Shown here: in pieces, positions 20,994-33,289 of the stretch
Layout of the letters: each line of letters opens with the position of its first letter
Numbering within the stretch: the stretch's first letter is position 1
Source: Hyperoodon ampullatus
Lineage: Eukaryota; Chordata; Mammalia; Artiodactyla; Ziphiidae
Direction of reading: 5' to 3'
Assembly: GCA_949752795.1 (NCBI GenBank)
Contig: OX457071.1
Coordinates: forward strand, 28,008,800-28,072,799
Length of the DNA: 64,000 nucleotides
Position numbers and translations under genes: made by a program
Notes under the pieces: model-generated
Databases searched by the model: none
Told to the model about the DNA's origin: nothing
The model's input: the letters and a program-made list of their open reading frames with translations, nothing else

Positions 20994-23020
20994 TTTTATA
21001 CTACTGTGGAGTGCTGGTCTGCCAGCAAGTAGAATACAATGAACAGATCTTTCTGTTTCTCTTGACAACAGCAGGTCCAGCTATTCGGGATGGCTTGTGA
21101 ACATGAGCTATCAGAGTAAATCAGGAATATTTGAAACAACAAATGAGAAATGTGAGAATGCAGACTATTTCTAAAAAGGAAAAACCATTTAATACAGTCA
21201 ACTTTGCCCAGAATAGCTGATTTTGCATATTTGAATTTTGGTTTTCCTTTTTCTGCCTTGCCCTTCCTGTGTAGTCTGATGAGTCAATCTCCAGACTGTA
21301 ATTACTAAGTTTCATTTTTGGGGAACGCTTATGTTTTATCAGAGAGCACAGTGGTAGCAGCCAGGGTTCCTTCCCCTGATTAGTTCTTTGTTAGTTCCTT
21401 TGGGATATTGAAACATACTTACCATAAGAACGTTTTGTAAAGGAGAAAACTTTGGGGCAAAGTGTATTTAATTTCCTTAAAAGAGCACCACAGTAATAAC
21501 AGCCATCAAAATCTCCAAGGCTTACGCCATTATCTATCTGCCATTATTCTGGTTCCATTTTCCCCAGGCCCTAGAGAATAAGATAAAACCAAATTTTAAC
21601 GTGAAAACTTCAGTAAGACATCAAGAGAGAATGTTTTAAAGCAATATTTAAGAGAATGTCTCACGGAGTCAATGGTTACCTTGTGTATATGTTCTTTATA
21701 TGTTCTCTCTCTGTGTGTGTATGTGAACTTTTTACCAACTTATTACATTTTGGATGGAATTTTGAAAGTGCTCAGGAAGGAATTAGGTTCCTATGAAGTG
21801 AGGACTTTAAAATAGCGAAGGAATGTGTGGCCGTAAAATCATCGCTTCAATATAATTGACTCAGCATAATTTTTTGTGAAAACATTTTTCCATTTGTGGA
21901 AGCTGAGGGTGGTTATAATTTATCCTCTAATGCACTCTACCTCAAAGAAAAGTATTGTTTGTAGCTTTTCTCATAAGCACAAAATAGCTTGTTAATATTT
22001 CTTAGTTAACTCGTAAATGCTGAATGATTATCCACAGGCTGTATTGCTCTGCATCAGATGTTGGCAAAAAGAAGAATAAAATGGATGGATGCCTTATTTG
22101 AAGAAATCTGGTAGACATTTAAAAAATATTCCTTCAGAAATTGTGTATGCACATTTACCAGGCAGAATAGATTCTAAGTACTTCCTCCTCTTTTGAAGCT
22201 AGAATTGTTGTGGACCTCAAAAGAAATGTGGTTAAGCATTTCAGCAGCAAAAGTCTAGTTATTTCCTTTTGATATTCCCATTTCACACCAGAGACTCTTT
22301 TTCAGATGATCAAGTCTTTCTTCAGCTCCAGGAAATTTTCTTCTGTTGTTTTCTAGATTCAGTTCCCTGTCTATTCTCCTTCTGAACATGTATTAGGTAG
22401 ATATTGTTTCTCTTGCCTTTATCCTACATATCTCCACTTGATTCTTGTAATTTCCATATTTTTACATTTCTGTTTAATGTTCTGATAGGACTGCATGACT
22501 TGGTCTTCCAATCACTAATTTAGTCTTCATTTGTGCCCTTCTGCTATTCAGCTCTTTTAATGAGTTTCTTATTTTGGCAATAATTTTTTTTATTTTATTT
22601 TATAAGAACTCTTATTGTTCTCTGGTTAACATTTTACATAGCATCATTTTCTTATTTTATGGCTACTGTAAGTTAATCTCCTTGAGAAAATTACTTTAAA
22701 ATTTAAAAAATAATCTTTTTTTTCTGTTTCTTCTGGGATCATTGACAATACTTCTTCATCTGGTACCTCTCTTTCAGCTGTTGGTTTTCCTCCTGTTTAT
22801 TCATGATGAGACCCACATGAGTCAGACAGCTCACCAGTGTTGGGACATGACTCTTGACTGCAGCATCACTCTGTCTATGGTGGATGCTCTTCCATCCCTT
22901 CAGTCTCCCGATCTAGAATGATGACTCCTGGGCTTGGAGACCATGGGCCTCTCTGGCCAGATCTTAAGGTAGTTCTCAAACTTAGCTAAGGTGAGAGGTA
23001 CTGGTCAGGATACAAAAATA
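20994..23020. other. Intergenic sequence, no gene seen
   Basis: No supported gene. Around 22300-22780 the T-rich sequence with 'ttttctagattcagttccc' may be degenerate antisense L1, but I cannot place it firmly. Confidence 0.35.
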
Positions 23021-23030
23021 TGGGGGCTGG

Positions 23031-23240
23031 GCTTCCCTGGTGGTGCAGTGGTTGAGAGTCCACCTGGCGATGCAGGGGACACGGGTTCGTGCCCTGGTCC
23101 AGGAAGATCCCACATGCCACGGAGTGACTGGGCCTGTGAGCCATGGCTGTTGAGCCTGCGGGTCCGGATCCTGTGCTCCGCAACGGGAGAGGCCACAACA
23201 GTGAGAGGCCCGCATACGGCAAAAAAAAAAAAAAAAAAAT
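23031..23240 (+). mobile_element. Short-form CHR SINE
   Basis: Head 'gcttccctggtggtgcagtg', body to 'gaggcccgcatacggc', ~20-nt A tail. The flanks 'atgggggct' and 'atgagggct' are a likely but imperfect target duplication. Confidence 0.9.
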
Positions 23241-24105
23241 GAGGGCTAACATGGTCAGCCATGCTTGCATATTACAGTTTTAACTCACAAAAAGAAAAAA
23301 AAATCTGCAGACCACAGAACCTACAGAGACAACTTCACGTTTACTAAATGCCATCTCACTTTGGTAGAAATTTTGGATCAAACCACCACCAGACCACTGG
23401 TAGTCTCTAGATTTCTCTCCTTAGGTCAGTGTCTACTGCTTGGCCAGTCAGTCATGGCAGGGATGCTGGGGTCTTGTGGGACCTGTGTGATCACGTAGTC
23501 TTCAGAGGGGGACCATGGGTGTGCCGTACATTATTTGGCTTGTCTTCTCAGGTGTGACGATCTTCTTCCAATAATTGTCATTGTTTACTTTTCATATTCT
23601 TTTCTTATTTTACATGTGGCTTTGACTGCCCCCATTCAGTTCAGCATAGGCCACTAAGCAGGATATTTCGCTGATGTCTCAGTGATTTTATCCCCTTGTC
23701 CTCCGTTTGCATATTTTCCTTATGGTTGATAAACTAGAGTTCTAAAACTTGCTTCATGAAATTAGAGCAGGGGGAGAGAGAGAGAGAGAAAGAGAGAGAA
23801 CAAAGAGACATCAAGTGACAGCTGGGGCTGGGCCCCATGGAAACATCAGCTATGGGCTCACCTTGGTACGTGAGCACATTCACAGGACTGGTTATCAGTT
23901 TTGCAGGTCTTTTTTTTTTATCAGTGCACCCATGACTGACTTGAGTCTTGGGGGCTCACTCACACTAACCCAAATTATTTGAGAATAGAGAGTTAATCCG
24001 AATGCCAGTTGGTTAATTTGCATTGATCAGAATTCCATAGGGTCTTCCATTTAAGCCCTTTTCTTTATCAGGGTCCCCAGGAAGTTAAGTTAGCAGTGTT
24101 CACCT
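23241..24105. other. Intergenic sequence, no gene seen
   Basis: No gene. A GA-rich simple repeat occupies roughly 23770-23800. Confidence 0.4.
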
Positions 24106-24162
24106 GGTCAGATCCGATTTGGCCCAAGATGGCAGAAGATTTGACTTCCAGCACACCTTGAG
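24106..24162 (+). repeat. 57-bp copy of a segment found in the LTR at 25087-25143
   Basis: These 57 bases match 25087-25143 with two mismatches, in the same orientation, 981 bp apart. Flanking sequences do not match. The shared core includes 'tggcccaagatggcagaaga'. It may be a fragment of a related retroviral LTR. Confidence 0.8.
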
Positions 24163-24984
24163 GAACGGGTGCTGAGAGCTGCCTGTCCAGGCTGTGGAAG
24201 AACTGCTGTCCTTGCCCCATGAAATCTCCCACCTCCCTGGTGCCCAGACACATGCGTCCACCAGATTCTCTGCTAGATACACTTGGCCAGATTCTTACTT
24301 TGCTCTCCATAAATTACCTTTATGTTGTTAGCCTTTTAGTCTTTGCTCTGGGAAGACATGGTACTAACTTACAGCACAATGCAATCAGACATTCCTGGGT
24401 TTTTCATTTTATGCCCCAAACACATCAGCCTTGTCTGTTGGCATGCTGGGTGAGCTCTATACCCTCTTCATTTACTACACAATAAAACACAGTCTCTGGG
24501 TAGCAACAGCATGACAACTAATAGGTAAAACTCACTGTTGTCATGTTTCAACATGAGAAAAATTCCTGTCAGTTGAAATGTCTGTCACAGTTCATTCAAA
24601 GTATACAGAATTAGCCATGCATTTCAACATCTTAGTATTTCCTCAAAATTTTAGAAAAATACTTAAAATGAATGTGGCGTCTTCTGATTTTTCTGAGACT
24701 TGGTATTTTCCATATGACTACTTGGGTTCTGCCTTCTGGAATTTCTACTTATCCCTGCTCCTTTCCTTTCTTCCTCTATAATTCACAGAGAACATTCTTC
24801 TTTTTCTGCAGTTTAACAAACATAACAGAATCTAGTTTGCAAAGATTTTTAAACTTTCTTACTGGTTTCATTCCTTGAATCAGTGTTATTCTTTTTTCCA
24901 TCAACTAAAAAAAAAAATATCTGTCTTGGTCTCAGATGTGTGGAAAATGGGAAAAGGAATGGTCAAAATCAACAAGAATCTTCT

Positions 24985-25566
24985 GTATGTGGGAGAACAC
25001 TGCGCTAAGGACTGTGGATGTGGAAGTGAGACGGGAGGGAAGGGGGGCAGGGCACAACCATTACTGCTGAGGGCAAAACAAAAACCGGTCAGAACCGATT
25101 TGGCCCAAGATGGCAGAAGATTTGACTTCCAGCAGACCTTGAGCCTCATTATACGCTCATTGTAATACATTAGCATGTGCTAAACAACACACCCACAGGT
25201 GCCATGACAGTACCAAGGCCGACCATAAAAGGCCAGAAAGTGGGCAGTGGCCCAATTCCTGGAAAATCACCACCCCTTCCCCAAAATAGCTGGAATAATC
25301 CACCTACTCATTAGCCTATGAAATTACCCAGCCCATAAAAACTAACCACCCCATATTTGGGGGCTGCCTCTCTCCTTCTGAGATGGCCCAGACTCTGTCT
25401 ATGTAGTGTGTATCTACCTGAAGAAACTTGCTTTCACTTTACTATGGCTTGCCTTTGAATTCTTTCCTGCACAAAGCCAAGGACCCTCACTTGGTGGCCC
25501 CATCCCAGGGACTCACCCGAGACCTGGGACATGACCATCCTCTCTCATCCCATTTTCCTGCAACAG
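24985..25566 (+). mobile_element. Endogenous retrovirus LTR, probably class I, solitary
   Basis: The block has the structure of a retroviral LTR: a candidate start 'tgtgggagaacac', a TATA-like 'cccataaaaact' near 25331-25342, 'ctgcctctctccttctgag' and 'gaattctttcctgcacaaag' downstream, and an end in 'cctgcaaca'. No retroviral internal coding sequence adjoins it on either side. The precise family and the left edge are uncertain. Confidence 0.6.
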
Positions 25567-28195
25567 AATAATAAGATGGTGGGAAGATGTAACTAAAATC
25601 AAAATCTTCTCTCAACCCTGAAATGCGCTCCACAGAGGTAACAGAGAAAGAAAACACTTTAATTATTGAATAAGCATTGAACCAGAATGTGATGCCCCTC
25701 ACAGGCAATCACCAAAGAGACTGCAAAGACAGAAAAGAATCTCACCCCCTTCTGTAGCCAAGCAGACACTATGCATTGCATACATGTTCTCGAGATAAAC
25801 AATAACTAGTCCTCAAGTCAGAGGACTTGATAGCACCTTTTGTCATACATACTTCATTCTAAATTTACCTGGTAACTGAGGTGACCGTTGGCTAATTGAC
25901 TTTATCCAGAGGAAAAACACACTTCTCATCTCTTCATGAAAGGAAGTAGCTTGCAATTTGGAGCAAGGCACCCACCAAAGTTAGGCTCCAGTACCTATCA
26001 GCAGTCTCTGCCCCATTCTGGGTGCTGTGTGAACAAATGTGTGAGGGAGTGCATACATCTGGACCCTAGGTGAGTATGGTGGTTCCAAGTCCCTACCTTG
26101 TTCTGTTTTTTGACCAGCTGAGAAATCGCATTTTAGTGCTGGGAGTGACATTCCACCTGTATATCCCACAATGGACAGTGGGGCTTTCCTGAAAGGCTCT
26201 GGAATTGCTCTGCATCCATGGACTTCTGGAATGTCAGGGACAAGTTTCAGTTCGGGAACTCACCTGGGGGAAGGATGAAAGCTGACAGTGGGATCAGTTG
26301 CCATCAGGGAGTAAAGAGGGAGAGTTTAGAGAGGCAAGCTGGCCACTCCAGCAGGTCCCTCTGGGAAAATATCTCCATGGGGTTACCTGAGTGAGTGGGC
26401 TGGATCCAGCCCTGCGTGCTGAGCTCCTCTGGTGAGGGATCTCACCCCTCATAGGAAGTTGAGGCATGGACCAGAAGGCCAGTGTGTCATTTTACACTTT
26501 GGATGTTCCTTTACATTGCAAAACTGGATGTATTCACTGTGTAGGGTCCTTCCCTATGGCACTGTGGCTGGGACGTCAGATGAGTAGTGGGATGTTGCTT
26601 GCTGAATGTGAAACTGGAGTCAGCAGTGGCAGAAATTTGAGGGACATATACCAAGACTTTGGGAAAGCTAGACATCCCTGTTCCACACGATGGATACTTC
26701 TCTTTGGTCTTCCCCAAATGTAAGATCTTGCCTTTGTTTGCATTTTTACTTTGTTCCTCTTTGGAAATTCCATATTGATCATCTTCCTGTTGCTGCAACA
26801 CACAGACACGTAACAGCACATTGTTTGGCCACCTTTTCAGTGTAGTTCTAATAAGTTAAAACTGAGTTCTCGTAACTGGGAAATTGGCAGCTTACTTTGG
26901 ACTATCATGTGTCCCTGAAGTATCCTTGTGTCCTGAGGTCCTGTCATAACTCTTAGAAATCTCTCCTTTCCTCCCTTCCTTAGCACAGGTCATTTGTGTA
27001 GAACTCAGTCATTATATGTGGATATTGCTAGTGGTAATCTTTGAGTGGTAATCTGTAGAATCAGTCCCAGTCTGGGAGGCACCTTATGTTGCTCCAATGT
27101 GCTAATAATAAGGATTAGACCCACAAGTGTATGAGACTAATCATGTCTGAAAGTCTCAAAGTCTTAAGGTAAATAATTAGTGGAAAGTTGGGGTGGAAGA
27201 TAGAAAATGATTAGGAATGAGATGACTGAAAAAATAAGTCCAAATGCAAGGTTGCATAAGGACCAATAAGGATAGAGTAGGAGAGTGAGATAAAAAAATA
27301 AGAGCTGAGATACAATGCCCCAGGGTACAGATGTACAGGTTGTGAGCTGTTCAATGATGCCATACATAAGAGGGCTCCATTCACACCATAGGCATTGTAG
27401 TTTTGCGTATTTATTATGATAATTGCAGAAGAGAGGACATGACGTTTTTTAATTCTAATAAAATCGGTATATTATAACAATTTTTCTGACAGTGAAAGTG
27501 TGCTGGGAGATAGTTCCTCATGGGTCTCACATGTATCTTCACATTTTGCTAGCAGAGGCATGGACTGTTTATTCCGGATTGTCTTTTCAAGGATGTATGG
27601 AGCAAACAGCCATGGAAAGTAGAAATATTACCTCTCTGGAGTAAAGGGTAGGCAGGCTTACTGGTCATGATTAAAGGTTTAGGTTCCCTAAGTTCAGGGG
27701 TCTTCTCCTGTAACAAAGCCCACGCATGTGCAGATGTCACCTGGCCCTCTGTGCATTGTTGTGAGAAAAAGAGCTTGGGGAATTGGTGCAAGAAAAAGCA
27801 GACACTCTGGCTACAGCTATTTCTGTGAGTAATAAAGTCCTTTGTCTCTGGCCCAGGAGTTTCATGGATGGTCTTCTGCCACCATCCATGAAACTGGCTG
27901 GCTAACATGTTAGCTTGCATGTAGGTCTGACACCTCAGACCCTTCTCAGTTATTAACACAGTGTCTTAAAGAAAGGAAACATTTTTCTGAATCGCAAAAG
28001 TCACTATATAGACTAGCAGTGGCTGGGGAAGGAGGTAAGCCCAGAGCATAACTATGAAGGAGAGAAGGAGGAGATAAATACACAGGGATTGTGTTTTTCT
28101 AGCCATTTTGTTTCTCATTTACCTATGTTTGGGTCCATCACAACTTCCAGGATCAATGCTGACAAGTGTAAAGGAGTGTAAGATGCTCAACCCTG
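25567..28195. other. Intergenic sequence, no gene seen
   Basis: Open frames up to 136 codons (for example 27959-27549 on the minus strand) show no domain I recognise and have no exon-intron context. No repeat could be named with confidence. Confidence 0.4.
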
Positions 28196-28199
28196 GCTA

Positions 28200-28345
28200 T
28201 TTAATAAACTCACTTAGGGAGATTTCAGAAATCTGATGCCCAGACCAATGAACCAGACTCTTGGGGGGAGCCCCACGCATCAGTAATTTTTAAGGCTCCC
28301 AGGTGATTCTGTTTGCAGCCAAGGTGTGAGCCAGTGGTCCAGCCT
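28200..28345 (+). mobile_element. MER5A-like hAT fragment
   Basis: 'agaaatctgatgcccagacc', 'catcagtaatttttaaggct' and 'cccaggtgattctg' follow the MER5A pattern. Ends are eroded. Confidence 0.5.
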
Positions 28346-28694
28346 AAAGTTCTGAGGCTTACTGATGCTGTTACCCCCTCGTGGGTGGTCAGCACTCACA
28401 AATATCCTGGCTTATACTCCAGGATTTCAGGCTTTTCTGTTCCTGATACGTGCCTGACTTTGTGCAGAGCCCCACTGTTCCTCTGATTCTACCCTGCTTT
28501 TGCTGCGTCTTTCCCCAGGACCCACAGAACCCTCCAGATGCTGTCTCTGTCTCCTTGCATTTCTGACTTTTGTCTGATTTCTTACAAGTTGTGTCAGGCT
28601 CCATTGGGGAACAAATGAATTCTTTGAAGACCCCAAGCATTGAAAAAAAAAATGTAGGGCCTTTCTGCTCTTTCCCCAACTTATAATAAAAATT

Positions 28695-28890
28695 AATTTT
28701 GATGAAGCACTTACTGTATATCATGCACTATTCTAAAAGTTTTACATATGCTGTATTAAAATAATGTTTAATTTCCACAAAACATCATTATCCCCATTTT
28801 ATAGATGAGGCAACTGAGGCAGTGAGAGACAAGTAACTAGCCCAAGACAACACAACTGGTACATAGTACAGCCAGGACTTTGAGACAGGC
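28695..28890 (-). repeat. MIR element
   Basis: 'gaagcacttactgtatatca', 'ccattttatagatgaggca' and 'gcccaagacaacacaact' give a clear reverse MIR layout. Confidence 0.75.
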
Positions 28891-29407
28891 AGTCTGGCCC
28901 CAGAGACTACACTAAGCCACGCCAAACAGTAAAATGAGTTTAAAGGAGGCGCATAATGTGATTTTCCCATTGGGTCTACTTTGATGCTCTTTTTTTGGAA
29001 ATGTCAAATTCTTTCAAAAATTTTTTCTCATCCTTTTGGTGTCCCTGCTTAGCAGATACCTTAAGCACATGCCTATTCCTACTGTCAGGTGATCCACCAC
29101 TGCTCGGTTAACCCATGTCAGGCTTCCCTGATGTTGAAAGCTTGCGTCAGTGCCCCCCACCAGCCCCGGATATTTGCCTGCAGAGAAGGCACCCACTTGA
29201 TGAGGCTTCAGCCAGTCCCTGGCAGGGCCTGTCTCTCCAAAGCCCACTCGCCAACGTAGGCAGATCCGTTACAAACTCCTTTCCTGCAGCTAACTGAGCA
29301 CTGGCTTGTCTGCCCTGGTTGTCTCAGCCCCTAGACAGCCTCGGTTCCCTTCCTCACGGGAAACAATGCAATACCTGGTCCCTTTAGGCAAGGAGATTAC
29401 TTGTTTA

Positions 29408-29574
29408 GAGCAGTGGTTTTCAAACTTTCTGTGTGTCAGAGTCACCTGGAGGGCTTTCTCAAACCCAGACTTCTTCTAGTCTAGGATGGGACCGGAGAAT
29501 TGGCATTTCTGACAAGTTCCCAGGTGATGCCCATGCTGCTGGTCCCATGACCACACTCGAGAACCACTGCCTTA
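29408..29574 (-). mobile_element. MER5A hAT element, first of a pair
   Basis: Starts 'cagtggttttcaaacttt', contains 'gagtcacctggagggcttt' and 'gacaagttcccaggtgatg', and ends 'gagaaccactgcc'. The two ends are the complementary terminal inverted repeats of MER5A. Confidence 0.75.
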
Positions 29575-29738
29575 GACCCGGGCTGCTGCGGTGTGGTCCA
29601 CAGATTGGCATCACCTGGGAGCTTGCTAGAAACGTAGAATTGCAGGCCATAGCCCAGACCTCTAGACTCAGAATCTGTGTTTAACAAGTCTCTCAAAATG
29701 TGCTATGTATGCACATTACAGTCTGAGAGGCACTGGTT
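29575..29738 (+). mobile_element. MER5A hAT element, second of a pair, opposite orientation
   Basis: 'gctgctgcggtgtggtccac', 'ggcatcacctgggagcttg' and 'gtgtttaacaagtctctc' read in the opposite sense to the preceding copy, ending 'gagaggcactgg'. The pair is directly abutting. Confidence 0.7.
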
Positions 29739-30261
29739 TAGGTCACCTGTCTTGATTCCTTCTGGGACTTTTAATGTCAAACAAAGATAAACCTTATTTG
29801 ACAGCAATATCCAAAATAGTTACCACATTAAACTATATTCTGGCCACAAACAAGACCAAATAAGATTATATGGGTGATTTGGGACAAATCTATCACAAGT
29901 CGTTCCAAGCTCCAAATGACTCAGCATCATGTCTCTACCAGAGGGAGGATGATATGTTCAAAGTGATAGCAATTTAAAAGATTGTTAATATGCACATGCT
30001 CAATGCAGCCTAATGCTGGGGGATGGGGGAAAGAGATTTTTAGCTCCTTTTCTATCAGTAAAACAATGGCATAAAATATACACTCCATTTAAAGGTTATT
30101 TAGGGTTCGAATACTTTGAAAATCAGTCAGTCAGAAATGAAAACTGCTAATTTTGGGTCACTGAGGGTAAGAGGTGAGGAAAAGGGAAAGCTATTTTCAC
30201 TGTTTCTTTTATATTTTGGAAAAAAAGATAGGCAGACAAGATAAACATCAAGTTCTTTTTT

Positions 30262-30608
30262 TAAAAAATAAATTTATTTAATTATTTTTGGCTGTGTTGG
30301 GTCTTCATTGATGCACACGGGCTTTCTCTACCTGTGGCGAGCGGGGGCTACTCTTCATTGCAGTGCACAGGCTTCTCATTGCAGTGGCTTCTCTTGTTGC
30401 GGAGCATGGGCTCTAGGTTCGAGGGCTTCAGTAGTTGCGGCATGAGGGCTCAGTAGTTGTGGCTCGCGGGCTCTAGAGCTCAGGCTCAGTAGTTGTGGTG
30501 CACCAGCTTAGTTGCTCTGCGGCATGTGGGATCTTCCCGGACCAGGGCTCAAATCCGTGTCCCCTGCATTGGCAGGCTGATTCTTAACCACTGTGCCACC
30601 AGGGAAGT
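30262..30608 (-). mobile_element. Long-form CHR SINE
   Basis: Left end 'aaataaatttatttaattat' then 'tttttggctgtgttgggtc', head at the right 'ccaccagggaagtcc'. It is one of the longest copies here, with several internal 'cagtagttg' repeats. Flanks 'caagttcttttt' and 'caagttttttaa' give a likely target duplication. Confidence 0.88.
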
Positions 30609-30914
30609 CCAAGTTTTTTAAAACGTGAAGAAAATAGTTACTGAGATTACTATTATTTCCCCTGTCTTGATAAAGATTTTTGGATTTTGGAAGTCAAAGG
30701 ATGAACAATCAGATAAGTCTCCAACACTGTAAGAGAAAATAACTTGCATCTGTCAATAGATTCTGACAAGCTGGGTGAGAACAATCAAGCAATATCAGCA
30801 AAGCTACTGCTTCAAACCAAAAAGTGTGGAAAATAGAAGCATTTAAAATGTTTCTGAAGTATAAAATCTAAGTGCTACAGCAATCTGAAACTTAATAATC
30901 AAAAATAGCTATCT

Positions 30915-31065
30915 TTCTGGGTGCTTACTGTGTGCCAGGAATTAAGCTAAGTGCTTTATCTATATGTTCTACATGATCTTAATAATCCTTGCCAAAACCT
31001 TTGGGTTCTACAGTGATTTGTATTTTACAGATAAGGAAACCGAAGCTCAAGGAGGCTTAAGAGTC
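30915..31065 (-). repeat. MIR element
   Basis: 'gtgcttactgtgtgccagga', 'gctaagtgctttatctata' and 'attttacagataaggaaac' are diagnostic of reverse MIR. Confidence 0.75.
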
Positions 31066-32080
31066 AGTATGTGTATATGCATGTTAATACATGTATACTG
31101 CAGTTACACTCTGCATAACCTACTTCCTGAAGAAATAATTATTAGCTTATTTTGCCTGAATGTTGCTGGTAGGAGGATAAAGAGGAATACCTTCACAGAT
31201 TTACTTAATTTGCCTTTAATTAGGATGAAGAATGCTTCCTGTGACCAGCTGTCTTGTTTTTTTTTTCCAGTGCTAAAACCAGAAAATCTCAGGCAAATTG
31301 GGACAGTTGATCAGCCTATTGGGATTTCAGGCAAGTGAAGCATTGGAGCCAAGCCTATAAAAGCAGATTGCTTGAACTTTTCTTGAGTTTTAGTTAACAA
31401 GCAGTTCTTATGACAAAAGCGAACTAAAAGCACTGAAGGTCTATGCTTAATGGATTAAAGAATGCTGAACCTGCTGTCACTAGAACTGGCTTTTTTTGGT
31501 TTTGCTTTGTTATTCTCAGTGGTAGTGATGAATGGCCATATGAGAATCATATTCTGAAGTCATAGATACTGTGATTTGCCCCTCCTAAGGGAACACAGGG
31601 AAGAAGTCAGCTTTGAAGGACCCTCACTCTGGATATGCCTCCAAGACTTTGTGCCCTTGGACTTTTCTAGCTGGCAAGTGAAAAAGCCTACCTTGCTTGC
31701 TGTACACAAGCACTCCCACTCCCACCTGTGTTTTGTAATTTGGGGTTGTGAGCTTATCTTTAGTGAGGCTTAGTCTGTGAACTTCCACAGTGGCCTGAGT
31801 TGAGGGTGTGACCCCTCCCCACCCAGAGTGGGTTTGTATTTGCTTGTATTGGGAGTCCTGGGGTATCATGGTCTGAACATTTCTTATACTAATTTCTGGC
31901 CTGGTAGGTGAGGGTCATGAAGGTAGGATAAAAAGTTGAATCATAAATCCATGTAAGGGCAGGCCTATGACTTAATTCTTGGGAGGATACTCTCCCCACT
32001 GCCCCCCACTGATAGCCCATATGGATATGCGCATGTATTCTTGTTGACCTCCTATACTGCTGAGTAATTTTTCTCGTGTA
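31066..32080. other. Intergenic sequence, no gene seen
   Basis: No gene or named repeat. Confidence 0.4.
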
Positions 32081-32082
32081 CC

Positions 32083-32278
32083 TAGGGTGACCAGGTGAAA
32101 TATAGAGCTCCCAGTTAAATCTGAATTTCAGGTAAACAACAAATAATTTTCTAGTATAAGTGTATCACAAATGCTGCACTGGACATGCTTGTTTTAAATG
32201 TTTAGTTGTTGTTCATCTACAACACCAGTTTAACTGGAGGTCTTGTATTTTTTTTGCTAAATCTGGCAGCCCTGGGTG
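32083..32278. repeat. Palindromic DNA-element-like repeat, copy 1
   Basis: The left arm ('cccagttaaatctgaatttc', 'aggtaaacaacaaataattt') and right arm ('ttgttgttcatctacaac', 'ccagtttaactggag', 'gctaaatctggcagccc') are rough reverse complements around a centre near 32180. A second copy of the family lies at 45450-45655. I cannot name the family from memory. Confidence 0.55.
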
Positions 32279-32974
32279 TACCTTTTATGAGGCTGAGGTC
32301 CTTTGGGAAGTCTAGCTTTATACGGGGTCTCAGTGGTAACTCCCCAACATGAGGGGGGTGGGTCTCCTGCTTCCATGAAGCCTTGGAAACTTCAGCCCTG
32401 GGTTGAGTCAACCCACTTGACTGCTGCACTCTTGGTTCTCTGGATTCCTGCTGCAGTTTTCAGTTTCAGTTTCATTTTCCGCCCCTTGGAGTTCTCTTAT
32501 TTTCTTCCAAGTCCAGGCATGCCTTGAAGAGAATGTTTGTTACATTTTTTCCAGGATTTTCAGATGTTTTGAAGTGAAAGGGTTTCAGGTTATCTGGTCT
32601 ACCCTATCACAGAAGATGGAAATTAGGACATAGGTTCTGAAACAGTCAACTAAGTTCTCTGATATTATATTGGTGTTGGGAAAGTTAACATGCTGTTAAA
32701 AGTTAAAAGTCTCCAGGCTTTCTGAGCTATTAATAGGAGGGAGATATTATGCATGATAAATTATATTTGACCAAAGTATAACCAAGTCAGTGGTATGGTG
32801 AGATACTTTGAAGTCAGGTTATTATAAAACAAACAATTTCAAATGTACCAAGGGTTAAAGATACATGGGAAGAAATAATTGAAAGAGCACCTAACTAATT
32901 TAAGAACATGTAATTTGTAAGTCCAGGTGACACAGCTCCTAGGGTAGTATTATAAACAGATGGTATTACGGGTC

Positions 32975-33285
32975 ACCAAGTATTTGGTGTCCTCCTTGTA
33001 GTGCCCCTCCCTGGGAGGGGTACACACCCCCTTCCAGGCCATGTGACTGGGGTCTGGCTAGGGAAGCAGAAGTGCTAGGAAGTGATTTGTGGTTTGTCAT
33101 ATCTCTTTTCTCTCTGCCATGGCAATCTTCCAACAGATATGAGGTAGACTGAGCTATATATAGCCAACCTCTATGATGGATATATAGCGTGAGCAAGAAA
33201 AAACCCTTTGTTCTTTTAAGCCACTGGGGTTTTCAGGCTGTTTGTTACTGCAACACAACTTGGTCTATCTTGACTGACACAGATA
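32975..33285 (+). mobile_element. MaLR/MLT1-like LTR fragment
   Basis: The 3' end is typical: 'ccctttgttcttttaagcca', 'ctggggttttcaggctgttt' and 'ctatcttgactgacaca'. Family naming is tentative. Confidence 0.5.
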
Positions 33286-33289
33286 CCAT

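Noticed and set aside
24985..25566. Possibility of a complete endogenous retrovirus
   Set aside because: No gag, pol or env-like sequence flanks the LTR within this window, so only a solitary LTR is supported.
27549..27959. 136-codon minus-strand open frame
   Set aside because: No known domain, no exon-intron signals and unremarkable composition; most likely chance.
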